A DNA stretch of 64,000 nt from Takakia lepidozioides (GCA_030704615.1 CM060733.1:67394001-67458000); one strand, 5' to 3'. Shown: positions 12,601 through 24,865, counted from the first letter of the stretch. Notes: generated by a model from the letters alone, not told the origin. A program made the numbers and translations.

Positions 12601-12709
12601 GCAAATGGCCACACGCATGGCTGCGGGTCTTCTCCTCACACACCTTGTAAGAAGGTTTGAACGTGTTCAGGATGGATTGGGAATGAGTTTGAAAGAAAGG
12701 ATTGGGTAG
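9607..12709 (+). pseudogene. MULE-family transposase with SWIM zinc finger, two introns, one in-frame TAG
   Basis: The exons read as a Mutator-like DDE transposase that would bind and cut its element ends. Exon 1 (to 10,196) has a Cys-containing N-terminal part, a probable frameshift near 9815, then FQKKTMLQMGDKGIVSCDATFG with the first catalytic Asp. Exon 2 (10,762 to about 10,970) carries VFDIWLNGIPVADIISSRN and FIVDDADAEINAI with the second Asp. Exon 3 (from about 11,552) has CLWQVRRAWLRN (family usually WHV), NAGIEAYHANLKRRL with the likely third acidic residue, then a SWIM finger (CDC, 8 residues, CKH) near 12,200-12,245. Introns 10,197-10,761 and about 10,971-11,551 follow GT-AG and are loaded with GGGGATCA. 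A TAG at 12,080-12,082 interrupts an otherwise continuous frame. The N-terminus is uncertain. Confidence 0.75.
10251..11445 (+). repeat. GGGGATCA microrepeats filling the two introns of the MULE gene
   Basis: About 15 copies of GGGGATC, often followed by A and by AGTGG or ACGAG, lie in the two introns and are absent from the intervening exon (10,762-10,970). They are the complement of the GATCCCC motif that surrounds the gene, so one motif family occupies flanks and introns in opposite orientation. Confidence 0.7.
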
Positions 12710-14585
12710 AGGTTTCTATGTCACGGAAATCAAGACGTCTTGGATCCAAAAGAGTCTCAGCAACCCCTCCATCTTCGTCTATTTTGCATGCACTTCGTCA
12801 AGTTGGGCGTCCCAGATTGAAGGGTTGAGAGCAAGCAGGTTTATGCTCTCGTGCTCCCATTCAGATTGCTGATTTCCCTGAGATTGCATTCTCAACGAAG
12901 CCTTTGGTATCAAACAATTTCTCATTATTCAAAAATGGCTGAAGCTATGTTCAGTGACGCATCTGTGATTCATAATGGAATGAAGGAGATGTGGATGATC
13001 TTTATTGCAATTGAGTCTGTATGCATGCATTTGCAGTGATGTTCAAAACACAAATTACCGCCCACTTTTATGTTTAGCCTTTAAATTAACAGTCCTGAAT
13101 TCCAATATTGAAAAACGGTTGCCACCAGTCTCTAATGCGTTCCCTGCCACCTTTTTTGCATTGCAAGCACACTGCTCCCCTCCTCCCATCATCCCCCTCT
13201 TCGTGTAGTGCTTTGGCCTCTGCTCCCTTGGAATGGCAGAGGTTCCTGATCCCCTTCATCTCCCTTCTCATCACAACTGGCCCCCTCACACCGCTGCTTC
13301 CCGAGGTTGTGCTCAACTCCCCGTGATCCCCTTCCCATTCACTGCTCCCCATCATCCCCCCATCCCCTGCGGCTTCGCAATGGACTTATATGCCCGGTCC
13401 CCTTCACCGTGCAATGCTCCCCCATGTATCACCCAAAGAGCTCGCTCAACAAGGCAGTGCGGCTGTCATCCGGCGGGGCAATTATTGAAGCTAGCGCCTT
13501 GTGTTCAGTGACCCATGATGTTTTGTTCGATTCACAGTGGTATGAGAGACATTTGTGGTGACCTCGGTGGGAACCATTTGGATTCCCATAGTGTATATAA
13601 CATATGGGACACCGTATATGTGGTTTTGAAAGCCATTCTGTCTCATAACCATTATACATTCGCTTCCAACGTGAAGCCACCAGTTCAAAGTTCTCCATTT
13701 GAAAAGGAGGATACCATTGCATTTGCAATGCAGTGCACCATAAAACCGATGCTTCAGTATTATCGTCCATTTCAGAGAGCAAATGACACTGTCTTGGACT
13801 AAAGCGAAAGTTTATGGGCTCTGGGTCATCTTCCGACTCTGGGCTCTCTGCCATTGTTGGGCAAATTTCAGATTTTGCTTTGGGGTTTATTTTCAGTTTT
13901 TGTTGCATGCTTATGCACCACTCGTACATGCAAGGGACATGACCTTTCATAGTGCAAAACACGGACATGACCTTTCAGATTTAGTGTCGAGCAGCTTTTA
14001 CTCACCCATCCCTTCGCTATCCGAGGTGGAAACTCCAAGATAGAAGAGTTGGATATCTCTAAGCACTCAGCCCGCTCAGAACAATCAGTCATGACCTGCA
14101 GCTAGTGAATCATGGTTGTGCTTCCTATTTGCATTCCTTCTCGCCTTCATGTTATCAATTTACCTTACCGTGTATACTGAAGCATCAGATTGCTTCAGTA
14201 TCTACTAAGTTCCAGTTAATCATGCATTCATTCCACAGCTTCACTCATGTCTCTCTATACAGTGTGATTGTATCGAATAAGTATCAGATTATGATTTATC
14301 AGGTATCAGGCCAATGCTATGGTGACTCTAATCTGCCCTACAGTATCACTACAGCTTTGCATGTAACAAGCATCTATTGTTCATCTTTCCTCCTTCTCCG
14401 TGCTCTCGTTCTTGCTCTCCGCCTGATCTCCTCTCATGCATGCCCCCAGAAGCGCTCCCCGTGAAGTGATCCCCTTCCCGTTGCCGCTCTCCTAATCTAC
14501 CCGCAAGCTGTTCTAACCACCTAACTAACTAACCGTCACCCCTGAAGTAACACGTTCCCTCTGCAGATGTCGTTCCCTCACAGTA
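12710..14585. other. Intergenic region with scattered GATCCCC motifs
   Basis: No gene is recognised. GATCCCC-type motifs recur at 13,175-13,370 and 14,460-14,475. The only sizeable open frame is on the minus strand (listed separately). The right edge at 14,585/14,586 is where homology to retrotransposon B begins abruptly. Confidence 0.5.
13429..13968 (-). CDS. Hypothetical 179-aa ORF, weakly supported
   Basis: An uninterrupted minus-strand frame from ATG at 13,968. It has an acidic stretch (ESPESEDDPEP) and a cluster of Cys and His (CPICYIHYGN...HHKC), which might be a metal-binding site. I recognise no family. No neighbouring copy or splice context supports it, so it may be a chance ORF or an exon remnant. 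Confidence 0.2.
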   Translation of the reverse strand: MSVFCTMKGHVPCMYEWCISMQQKLKINPKAKSEICPTMAESPESEDDPEPINFRFSPRQCHLLSEMDDNTEASVLWCTALQMQWYPPFQMENFELVASRWKRMYNGYETEWLSKPHIRCPICYIHYGNPNGSHRGHHKCLSYHCESNKTSWVTEHKALASIIAPPDDSRTALLSELFG

Positions 14586-16449
14586 CCATGGATAGAGAGG
14601 CGGGTAGCCTATGTTGAAGAGCGGCGTCACATAGCTCAACGCTATGGCAACCAAGTTTGGGCTTCTAGTGTGAAGCGGAGGAGATGCTGGCCACGAGTGG
14701 GCGAACTGGTGGTCGTCTTCTTCAGATGCAGGCCGAAGCTGCAAGAATGTGGGCTGCGCATAGGAAGCTAGCATGTTGCAGGTTGGAGATGATATGATCA
14801 GCTCCAGGTATCTCTGCCCGAAACTAGTTGTTGCGGGTAGATGAGGAGCAGCCGAATGGTGGAGCTGCGAGGGGATGCATCGCAGCCCGTTGGGAGCTTC
14901 AGCTCCAAGCTCATGAAGAGGTATGAGTGAAGAGAGGGGGCTGGTCCCTCTTATGTGCAAATCAGTGCACTTGTAAAGCATGTGCTGAGTTGGAGTTTCA
15001 ATCTGAAACTCAGCAGTGTAAGGGTTTTTGGAGTGGCAAGAGCGGGGCTGGAAGGGCAGCAACAAGGCGCCCTAGAGCCAAGGGAGATGCATGAGAAGTG
15101 TAGGTGCACCAAGTTTGTAAAGGTGTGTATTTTCAGATTTGTTTTTGTGAGCTTCATGGAGAAAATGGAGCTTGTTGGGCAGCATATGGCTTGCTTGTTG
15201 AGTTGGGGGCGCTTCTAGTGGGCCGTGAGAGCTTAGGAGTGCAGGGCAATGGGGCTGATGGCTCCGCAGAAGCCATAGCGCGTCGGCAGCAGGTGTAGGA
15301 GCAAACCCCAGCTCGGGGATAGCTCGGGAACGCCTCGGGAACGCATGGGAACTCGTTGGGAGTTCCAGGGAACAGAGAATAGTGGCCGTGATGGGCCGTT
15401 GGGGCGGTATCACGAGATACCACGAGCCTAGGTCGTGATGGTTGACCATGACCTTTAGAAGTCGTGGTGCGGACACAACGGGTGGGCACGGTGACCAGAT
15501 CGTGGGGATGGCGGGCCGTGAAGGCTCGTGGGAGTGGTACCACGGGGTATCACTGGGCAGCCCGTGGCCAACGAGTGCTTAGGGCGGGCCGTGAGGAGTT
15601 GTGGCGGTTGGAGCCACGGAAGGCCGCGAACAGGAAGAGTGAAAAAAATAAAAAATAAAAATAAAAATTGTTGGGGCCTATATGTACCTCTATTTGCTCC
15701 ATTTTTTAACCTTCAGTGAATGGCGTGGTTTCCTGAGGTGGTTCCATTCTGAGGAATGGCGGGTGGATGTAAGGAGGCACTGGCAGACCCTGTGGAGGCT
15801 TGCATGGGGCCTTGGAGGCCAAGTTTCATGAGCTCGTGGAGGGCGGTTTGAGGAGTGTCTACAGGATGCTCTCATGGTCATGCAAGTGAGAGAAGAGAGG
15901 GAAAAAAAAAGGGTGTTGGGATGAGAGCGTGCTGGGGATAGGCATTGCTTTAGTTTCCTTTCCTCGTAGCTTTCCACCTTCTCTATAGGCCGAGACCTTT
16001 CCGTAGGTGGAGGCAAGAGTCAGTCCGGGTTTGGGCTGGGTTGCAGGAGCGACACTGTGGAGAGATTTTTGGTGTGGGGGAGTTGTTGTTTTCATTCTTG
16101 TGTTTGGATCCCCTCCACACCTGCATGCTTGATTGTGCGCCATGCTAGTTTTGTGTGGGCGCTTGATTTTATAGGTGGTGGACTCGGGCTTGATCGTCGA
16201 TCCCACCCTAGAGCATGCTGTCGATGGTGAGGCTGGGTTGATGACTAGTCAGACCATCTTTGTTTCTCCTGTGGTGAGGTTGGAGGTAATGACTAGCCAA
16301 CCATAGGAGTGCCTGCGGTGGATGCAGGCTATGTTAGGAACCTAGTATTCCAGACCATAAGCCGCATCAGGTTCTCTACCCGGTTACCTTGTGGAGAGGG
16401 GTTAGAGACAAGTTCATGACCGGTTGAGTGCCAGTTTGTCAACACGGAG
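14586..16449 (+). other. Leader region of retrotransposon B copy 1
   Basis: About 1.86 kb of sequence without a convincing ORF that matches the complement of 53,290-55,350 almost throughout. It ends shortly before the gag start at 16,450. Local inverted and near-direct repeats around 15,400-15,600 (CACGAG/CTCGTG, GTGGTACCACG) could fold in RNA. No tRNA-complementary primer site is visible because the 5' end is lost. Confidence 0.6.
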
Positions 16450-19354
16450 GTGCCACTAGTTGCTGGGGAAAGTGCCGGTACGAGCACTAGCGATACTAGC
16501 GATACTAGCGGGTATACGAGTCGAGGTGTGCGGTTTAGGCCACCTTCACCTCCTGTGTCTTTTATGGAAGGTTCTGATTTGGATTGTGAATCAGGAGGAC
16601 TCACACCGGCAGTGCAAGTTGTTTTCTTGCCATTGTTGTGGGACACAATGGAGGAGATGTATGGAGCCACCAAGGGGCCACGAAGGTACTCTGGGGCGGT
16701 GGGCACCATTGAGTTGGATGATTTTATCCAAGAAATTTATAGTTGGTGTGACTTGCAGCAAATGCGCAATCCACAACTGTTTACGGCTTTCATGGCATGG
16801 AAGGGGCTGTTTCAGCACCTTGAGGGGCCGCCCATGGATAATTACCATGAGCTTAGGCCGGGGCACGATGTTGAGATCGAGGAGTGGAGGATGTACTGGG
16901 CACCCGACTATGTCTCCATCACTAGAGGCACTAGGGCAGCAGCCTCACCGGCAACTGCACCAGCAACAGCAGCTACAACAGCAGCTTCCACGAGTAACAA
17001 CTACGACGTCCACCCAAGCTACTGCTGCACCAGCACCAGTGGCGGTGCCTGCCTTCAACCCTGATGTGGAGTTCTTCAAAGAGTTGAGAAGGAACTACCA
17101 AGGGGTGAAGACAGAGAAGTTGAGGAGCTTGCAAAAGTTCCAACGGAAGTCTATTGAGAGCTTGAGGGAGGCTTTCACTCGCATGAGGCGCTTGATTAAT
17201 GTAACCCAAGGGGTTACGGAGGCTCAGGCAGTCCAATTCTGGTATGGGATATTAGACAAGGAGCTGAGGAGAAGGGTGCGGGATGCAACTCTCCTACAAG
17301 CGGCCCAACCCACCTTAGCAAATGTGTTTTTGCTGGCAGAGCGGATAGAGCTCAACATGGTGGAGGAACGAGTGGTCATGGTGAGATTTGCTAAGGAGGC
17401 ACCACGGGGTAGTGGTGCTCCTAGCCAGCCACTACCTCAACGTGCTCAAGGCATCAAGGGGGCTCAGGTGAAGCCCAGGGAAGGACAGAGTGGACCTCAG
17501 ATGCGGGGGTCTCTCCCTTCATTTGCAAGCCAACAATGGGCGGATGTAATGTGCTGGACATGTGGAGGACCCCATGTCAAGAAGGATTGCCTAGAGGGAG
17601 GCAATGGTTTGGCACCGGCACAGCCTGCACAGTTGCAGTGTGGGCATTGTGGCAAGTACGGGCATGGAGAAGCCCAATGCTATGGTTTGCATCCTGAGTT
17701 GCGCCCATGCCAGTTCCAAGGGAACAATGGTGGCCGGGGGCGAGGTGGAGTAGCCCAGAGAGGACGAGGTGGCCAGGCACGAGGTGCAGGCCAAGGGCAA
17801 GCTCAACATGGCCAAGGATGCGGAGGTCAGGGTGGTGCCAACCGGCTTCAGCAGCTAGAGCAGAGGCTCGCTGCCATGGCCACAGCTCAGGTGGTACCGG
17901 CTCCAAGGCCGGATGGTCCATCTCCTACTCCTGAAGGAAGAGACATGGGAGGCATGGGATTCATGTGCGGGGCAGCACTACCACTAGTGAGGGGTGCCAC
18001 TACCACTACCACTATGGGTGGGGCACCACTACCACTAGTGCCGGGCAATATTACCACTACCACTGTGTGCGGGTCAGGACTACCACTAGTGCAAGTGGAG
18101 TCGGCTGCGGCAGTGACTCGAGGAGCAGCACGAGTTCCTGAGCCACGGGGTGCGGAGGTGGAGTTGGATCCACAGCGTGGGGAGGCAAGCCGTCAGGCCA
18201 GGCTTCCTCAGTCATTCACATTGGCGGAGACAGTGTCGACGCGGTCCATGGCACCTAGTTCTCGCCCGACTGTTACTGAGGCGGAGGTTACTATGCCATT
18301 GGGGAGAGCCACACAGGCAACACCACTATCTAGTGTTGCCGAGGCTACGGCAGCTAGTGTGCTGCTGGGGGCGGCCACATCTGTGTGTCAGGCTCCATTG
18401 TTCTTGGCTACCATGATTGCGATGCCGAGGGTAAGACCAGCTGAGGTGTTCAGGCTGGAAGCTACACTCTATGAGAGTGGGGAGGTTACTTCATCTTCTA
18501 CGGAGATAGTGGGAGGTGTAGTGCCGAAGGGATCCTCGGATGTGAGGGTCAAGACTGCCACGGCGGCGCCATGGCAAGCTGCAGCTGCCAAGTTGATGGA
18601 GCTGCTAGCTAAACCAACCATTGAGCGCGCCATGGTGACACCTGGAGTTGTCACGTTAGACAACCAGGATGGCATTTTATGTTTGAGTGGACCGGCAGGC
18701 AAGAAGTACCGGCCACTGCGGGTTTTGTTGGACTCGGGAGCTCAGCCATTGATGCTGGGCAGAGCTGCTATTGCAGGCTTGGGCCTCACGGAGGCGGATA
18801 TGGAGCCGTGCCCTTTCCAGATACAGACATCTCTGGGATGATCAGAGCAGGCTCGGGGCATGACACGGCGTGAGTTGGGTATCCGACTACAGCCGGATCA
18901 TCCTACAGATGGCTCAGTGATGAGAACCAAGGCCATTGTGACAGACGCGGTCTCGTACGATGTCCATGTTGGTGGGGCAGTGTTGTACCCCATGGGCTTC
19001 ACCCTGGATTTTTGGGAGGAGTCAGCTTCCTGTAGGCCTAGATGGCAGTCAAGGGAGGGCCGGCGCGTGCAGCTCCCTGTGACGTTCATAGGAGGAGTTG
19101 CGGTTGCCCAACGAGGCAAGATGCCAATACTGGCAGCATTCACAGCTGCAGTGACTTGGCCTGGAGAGTTGTTGGATGGCAACACTCATTCTGAGGACGT
19201 GTCTCCTCCGGGAGAGCAGGATGACATGTATGGTATGGCGGAGTTGCCTGCCATGGTTGCTCACACTCCATTGTGGGGCTCGAGCAAGGATTTGCAGCAG
19301 GTTGCTGATTGTCGTGTGCAACAAGCCTGGGTAGAGGCTTTTGTACCGTCAGGA
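16450..19354 (+). pseudogene. Retrotransposon B gag and aspartic protease
   Basis: Gag starts at ATG 16,450 (MPLVAGESAG) with a Ser/Thr/Pro-rich head, then a structured region (LPLLWDTMEEMYGATKG). A one-base frameshift near 16,990 moves the reading to a second frame that continues to 18,838. That frame includes VPAFNPDVEFFKELRRNYQG, two zinc knuckles (CWTCGGPHVKKDC and CGHCGKYGHGEAQC, 17,550-17,685), a Gly/Arg-rich stretch, Thr/Pro repeats and the protease signature VLLDSGAQ near 18,725-18,750. TGA at 18,839-18,841 replaces the GGA seen in copy 2, after which the same frame runs to TAG at 19,355. Gag packages the RNA and the protease matures the polyprotein. A long alternative frame over 16,460-17,040 is out of register with copy 2 and is not the protein. 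Confidence 0.8.
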
Positions 19355-19366
19355 TAGGAGGACAGT

Positions 19367-20701
19367 GTGGGGATTGCACCAGAACCACCTCAGTTGTCAC
19401 CATTGGACACCACACCGATCGTGTGGCAGTGTCCGGATGAAGGCATTTGCCTTCTGGACTTGTTTGGCGGGATCAACACCGGGTTGGCTGTTGTTCTACA
19501 GGCAGGTGTACGAGTACGGCGTTACTTGTATGTGGAGAGGGATGAGACCGCACGACGCATCTCACTCCGTCATGTTGCTCAGTTGGTGCAGCAGTACCCT
19601 GAGTTGTTGCCGGTGTCTGCAGTTCGTGGATATCAGCAGGCCTTGCCAGTAGACATTTCGTTGCTGGGGGCGCAGGATTTGGAGCGGGTTGGCTCCATTG
19701 ATTTGGTAGTGGCAGGTTGGCCCTGCCAAGGGCATTCATCAGCCGGGCATGGCAATGGATTGCAAGACTCGAGGTCGGGTCTATTTTGGGAGATGGTGCG
19801 GGTTTTGCGCCACTTACAGCTTCATCAGGTTGTATCTCCAGCATACATCTTGGAGAATGTGCCACTGATGGGCGATTCTTGGGCCAGGGTGATGGCCAGT
19901 GTGCATCAAGTCCGGTCGTGGCTTGGGTCAGCAGTGTTGCTGGATGCAGCTGCAGTGGGGTCACGGGCTCATCGTCCACGGTTATGGTGGACTAACTTGA
20001 TGCCACCCGCACTGCTCAAGCGTGCATTTGATAGGGTGCAGCGGCCAGTACACCTCACAGTGGATAGCATTTTGGACACATAGAGGCAGTCTCAGCGTGT
20101 GAGACATGATGACCGTTCGCCTTTGGCAGTGGTCAACAAGGTGGGTCAACCATGAGCAGCACTACCTACACTGCTCAGCTTCCCAGGATCGCATGCTTTC
20201 CGGGATAGTGGACCTGGCCTCCTGTGGGTCCTGTGGGATGCTCAGTTGTAACAGTTAGTGGAGCCTAATGCCAACAAGCGAGAGTGGGCTATGGGTTTTT
20301 CCACTGGGACCACGGCGGTGCCTTCTCTTTCTGAGGCATCACGTCGTCAGGTGTTGGGGCAAGCAATGGATCTAAATTGCTTGACCTGGATTATCAGCTT
20401 GGCTATGGCTGAGCAACGTAGAGTGCGGAGTGCACTTCCCTTGACGGTCTCTCTGCCTACCGAGATGGTACATGCAGTGAGTGGGGGCGAGTCGGTGAGG
20501 ACCACGGGGTGTAGACATCCATGGCACACGTGGGAGGTGCTCGAGGTTCAGAGGGAGTTGGCAGCCAAGGTGGCTGTGATGGATGAGGTTGGGGATTCTT
20601 CTCAGGTTGAGGAGGTCCTCAAGGATGAGATGATGGGGCAGGATGAGGCCTTGTCATTGACTGAGCAGGCAGGGAGTACTGCTCAAGAGGTTGCGGCATA
20701 G
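19367..20701 (+). pseudogene. Retrotransposon-borne C5 cytosine DNA methyltransferase (DNMT3/DRM-like)
   Basis: Reading on in frame after the TAG at 19,355, the protein shows the ordered motifs of C5-methyltransferases. These are the SAM-binding LLDLFGGINTG (motif I, about 19,450), an acidic YVERD (II), catalytic VVAGWPCQGHSS with Pro-Cys (IV, about 19,708-19,740), YILENVP (VI, about 19,845), RAHRPRLWWTN (VIII, about 19,966) and, further on, RRQVLGQAMDLN (X, about 20,345-20,385). There is little room for a large target-recognition domain. GLFWEMVRVL and the short VIII segment look more like DNMT3/DRM than DNMT1. The frame is broken by TAG 20,081, TGA about 20,153, TAA about 20,249 and TAG 20,699, so this copy cannot give a full enzyme without readthrough. 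It lies where reverse transcriptase would normally start. A self-methylating role is an inference from the published family. Confidence 0.85.
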
Positions 20702-20740
20702 CAACCACGAGACGCGTCCTCTACCTCTAAGGAGGTTTAT

Positions 20741-20805
20741 TATTTCATGAGCAGAAACCATGAGCCATGAGCCATGAGCCGCATGAGCCGTATGAGCGGT
20801 GAGCC
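20741..20805 (+). repeat. Left terminal inverted repeat (ATGAGCC cluster)
   Basis: It begins TATTTCATGAGC and continues with ATGAGCC units at about 7-10 base spacing. Further single GCTCAT/ATGAGC motifs occur at 20,829, 20,965 and 20,985. It pairs with the right end at 42,901-42,974. Confidence 0.65.
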
Positions 20806-20858
20806 GAAGTCTAAGATACGCGGATTTCATGAGCGGACTCCTCCAAATTTGGAAATGC

Positions 20859-21331
20859 GGCAGATTAAACAAGTATTAAAATAATAGTTTTTTATTTGAC
20901 CTTGCCGTTTTTGGACTTTCCAGATCATGTAATGCGGCGAAGATATGTCGTCAGTAACAAGTCCGCTCATGGTTTTTTAGATCCGCTCATGGAAACAAAT
21001 GACCGTGCAACGGGAAATCCAGTATACCACTGCAAAAGGACGTCGCATACTGGCCTGTATAGAGTATTCCGCGGTTTTACATGCCTTAACATTGGAATGA
21101 AGCTGACCCTTTTGCCGCGATTGAACCAATGGAGTCTGCACCAATACAGTCTGCAATACTTCACAATTCTGTCTTCTTCGGGTATTCGGCGGGAAAGGTT
21201 TGCAACTGAACTGGGAAATAAGGTGCCGCATTAGGGTTCGCACGTGCGAAATTTCGGAGCGGTTTGGTGTTGGCGAAGGCCGCCTCTACCAGTACCTACG
21301 ACGATACTTGGAAATGCGGCGCCGCATTTCC
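20859..21331. repeat. Scattered, partly degenerate GGAAATGCGG palindromes at the left side of the block
   Basis: One perfect palindrome lies at 21,310-21,331 (10-base arms around CG). Half-sites or decayed copies lie near 20,850 and 20,931 and at 21,222 (GGTGCCGCATTAG). No gene is seen between 20,806 and 21,583. Confidence 0.6.
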
Positions 21332-23229
21332 TTGTCGGAGGTTGAATGAGGAAAGCAAGTTTTCGGAAAGCAGAAAAAACATGAACCCTCCAACATACAA
21401 AAATACATGCACGTGGAAACAAGTGAACGATATAGTAATATCTTAGTTCGAGCAAAACAGGTTACTGGTAGGCAACACATAAGTCGGACCTTTCTGTGGC
21501 CAGAGTCTGAGGTACTGGCAGCAGTACAGTTCTACTATCCGAAAAGGATGGGCATACCATTGTATTGGGACCGCAAGCCAAGCTCACTGGTCCCCTGGAT
21601 CCATATTCAGAAGAGTGTGAACCTCCTGGGGGCTCAACCCTGGTGCATGTATGAAGTGATGAGTTGTGGAATTACAACGGTGTCTCTTTAGGTACACGTA
21701 GTACAAATGCTTGCAAGGGCAGTATGATGCCCCCTTGTTCGCCATGATCTGGAAGTCGGTGCAATTGCAGGTGGGTAATTCTGAAATGGTGATGGTGTAC
21801 ACCTCATTGCGAACAGCTGAGCCTGCCGTGGCCATCTGATACACACGCCCAAATCCTGGTGGGGGCACTTCTGTCGAGCTCTGGATTGTACAGTTCATCC
21901 GAAGTGCATTCCCCATCCTTGTCTCGTTCACTTTTGAGAGAGGTCGCCGCCTCTTCGGTTTCCCCCAACGGTGTGTAGGATGCTTAGAGCTGTCGTGTCC
22001 CATTGTTCTTGCTCTCACAGGGGTCGGTGGTGGAGGCTGTGGAAGCGGAAATGGTTGTCTGGGGACGTCAGTGCGCTGCACCATCCGAAATCCTGCGGCG
22101 GTAAGGGCGTCGGCCTCAACCTGACTCAGATCGCAGCCTGGTTCCACCGGCCACACCGGGGGAGCCTCTGGCATTGTTTGTATGCCGTACTTGGGCTTTC
22201 CATGCACGCAAGTCATAATGTCGTGCCTGCAGAACCAGAACTGGGTGGTTGTCGCCTCCGCAAACTTTGCATGGACAAATCTTCCTGTAAAAGTAGGAGT
22301 AGGGACAGCCCCATCTGGATTCCTCCTTATCATCTCTAAACAACGTTGCCGTGTATCCACATGAATTGCGGAACACCTTCCTCGAAACGACGGCTTTGTG
22401 CGAGCAATTCTCCACTGTGATGCAGACACAGTCGTCTCCACAATGGCTTGGCCATACTGCATAACAGCGGGCGGAATCTGGGGCAAGGGAGCGGTGGGAA
22501 TTTCTCGCACGAAATCCCCGGTTGAAGGCGACGGCGATCTGGAATTTCTTGGGCTTCCACTGCTGGAAGACACATTGTGCGGCAACATGATGGGACCTAG
22601 AGGTGCTGTCCGAATGTTCCTGTCGGATCTCTAGGAATCCTCTTTGCACCCGGGTTTCTCTTCAATCCTCCGCCTCACAGGGCGAGTCCGGACGTCCCCC
22701 TCTAGGTGTTCACCTCTGCGGTGCAGAGGCGTCCCTTTGATCTTCTCTCGCAATGCTGTCGCCCATTTCAGTGGATTCTTGGACCTCAAAGCTGTTCGTA
22801 CCAACAATTCCTCCCTGTCCGGCCCAAAGCCCCATTGTTTGCCGCTCAGGAACTTGTAGTACGTGGCTTGCTGCATGATTGCTCTGTCGATGTCCTCCGT
22901 TGTGGCCGTCACTACGTCCACCAGATGTGCGGCAGAAGACGCTCGCCAGGAGGAGTGGACCGATTCTGCCATATTCGTGTTCGGCATGTCCGTGTCGGAA
23001 TCCAAGCACCGCTCCTAGAAGGACACAAACAATGGTGAGGGACCAATCGAAATGTCCGTAACAGAAAGACAAATGAACGAAAATGACAGCAGCCTACCTC
23101 CCGCATGTACTGTCCAAACTGTCGATACCGAAAATGCCACCACCCCAACCAGCTGTGCAATGCTCCCAGATTGGTTGTCTCCACTGCACCTGACGTGTTC
23201 CACCAAGCCTCCATGATAGCAAACTTAAC

Positions 23230-23234
23230 CTCCG
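23230..23234. repeat. Target-site duplication CTCCG (left) of chromovirus A
   Basis: The five bases before TGTCGCGC at 23,235 are CTCCG, identical to the five bases after the other LTR (30,198-30,202). Confidence 0.9.
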
Positions 23235-23960
23235 TGTCGCGCACCTCACTTCGGTAAGCTCCCCTTCAAGTCATAGTTACTCGCTTTGATGCGCGCGCCT
23301 GACTCCCAACCTGGCCGCCGGGCCAACTCGGAGCTTCGGCTGCTCACCGGGACATAACGGTCCCCCTTCGCTCTCCCGAAAGACCCTCCACCTATTTGGG
23401 CCTAGTGGAATTCCCTATGGTAGATGGCAGTCCGGAACAGCTCCCCACTCTTTGGTCGCTTTCCGGCTCGCTCGCTTACTCACTAGTTTTTGGTCACCAA
23501 CGGGCTTGCACCGTTCTCGGGGTTACTACTCCCTATATATACTTCTGTAGCTGTCCGCAGGGGTTTCACAACTAGCCATGCCATTTTATGGCGAACCACC
23601 ACGAAGACCCTCGATTCCCGGTGGTGAGTCGCGGTGAGTCTTGGCCCGCTCACCACGGCCCCTATGGACCGTGATGAGTCCCAAGACTCCCCACGACTCC
23701 CACCATGAGGTCTCCGCCCTCATGGTGAGTCCTATGGCACCCCCACTAAGTCCCACTAAGCTACCACCACCCCTTGTGGAGCCACCCCCACCGCAACCCG
23801 GTGTGCGGGGCTCCACCTAGTGAGCGCCTCCGCTTCCCTGAGTGCCTTGGGCACTCAAGGGTGCTTCAGCCCCCCATACCTATCGCTGCCGCTGCCCCCA
23901 CCACAGGGGCAGCCCCTCATGTGTCCCGACCCCCTGCCCTCAAGGCAAAGGGCCGCGACA
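23235..23960 (-). repeat. 3' LTR of chromovirus A
   Basis: 726 bp. On the minus strand it runs from TGTCGCGGCC at 23,960 to GCGCGACA at 23,235 and is preceded by the purine tract GGTAGGGGTGTG (23,961-23,972). Compared with the 5' LTR, substitutions are seen near 23,518, 23,560, 23,706, 23,775 and 23,889. Confidence 0.93.
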
Positions 23961-24865
23961 CACACCCCTACCAACAGGGAGTCGATGTCCTCATCGACTT
24001 GTCCATTTTGTAGAAACGAACATCCAAGTTGTGGCGTCCCACATCAAGGAGTTTGTTTCTGTACCATGGCGTCCCATGGCAAAGAACCAAACCGCACACT
24101 TGACTCTACTCTCCACTAGCTAGTTCGGCCGACTTCCTCCAAGTCCCGGCCAAGGGTGGAGCCTCTCCAGCTCCTCCCAGTGCACTCTTCTTGGCCTACT
24201 TCAAGGCCAAGGAACGATCCTCCCCGAGGATCGAATCGCCTTACTGCAACAACATTGCTTGCGATCGCTCATGATGCCGCTTTTGGCATCACCTTGAGCA
24301 AGGGTTCACCTGGAACCCTCTTTGACTAGGAAGATAACCTTGAACCAACCGTGCGCCCCAATCACTACAATTGGGTCCGCCTTGGAATGCTGGCCTGAGG
24401 TACGGGAACACGCCGAAGCCGCACTACGACTTCGTCCCGAGGCTACACGATTATAGTACGTGAACGGAAGCACGTAGCTTCCGCGTTAGCCCGCACTACA
24501 AGGCAACCCCCTCGGTAGCGCAGTTATAGTACGCGCACGCGCCAGGTGCGCACTAGCACGTGAACTCCCAAAGAAGTCGCAAGTTTCCTTGCCCCTTGAA
24601 TGGGGGTCACCCGATTTTGGCACTACGCAAACACACGATTAACCCAATTTACCTCTCCCACTTTTATAAGCTAGCATGCATTCTACACACTAGCCAACCA
24701 TACCATGCATCACCATTCCAAACAAAATAGGAAGCACCACATTTGGAACCCATTTCCTTTATAACAAATTTTGTACAATACAAGTTTTTGTAATCGGATT
24801 CCTAAGCTAGCTAAGCCGGGCTAAGCATGCATTTCCTCCCCCACGCTCCAAGGTTGATGTCCTCA
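23961..24865 (-). other. Noncoding region between chromodomain and 3' LTR of chromovirus A
   Basis: About 900 bp without a credible ORF, colinear with 3,425-4,326 in the truncated copy, which shows it is a regular part of the family. It ends in the polypurine tract next to the 3' LTR. Confidence 0.75.

Noticed and set aside
16460-17040. N-terminal part of the 793-codon frame in retrotransposon B
   Set aside because: Copy 2 and residue patterns show that gag here is read in the neighbouring frame. The long frame is authentic only after about 16,990.
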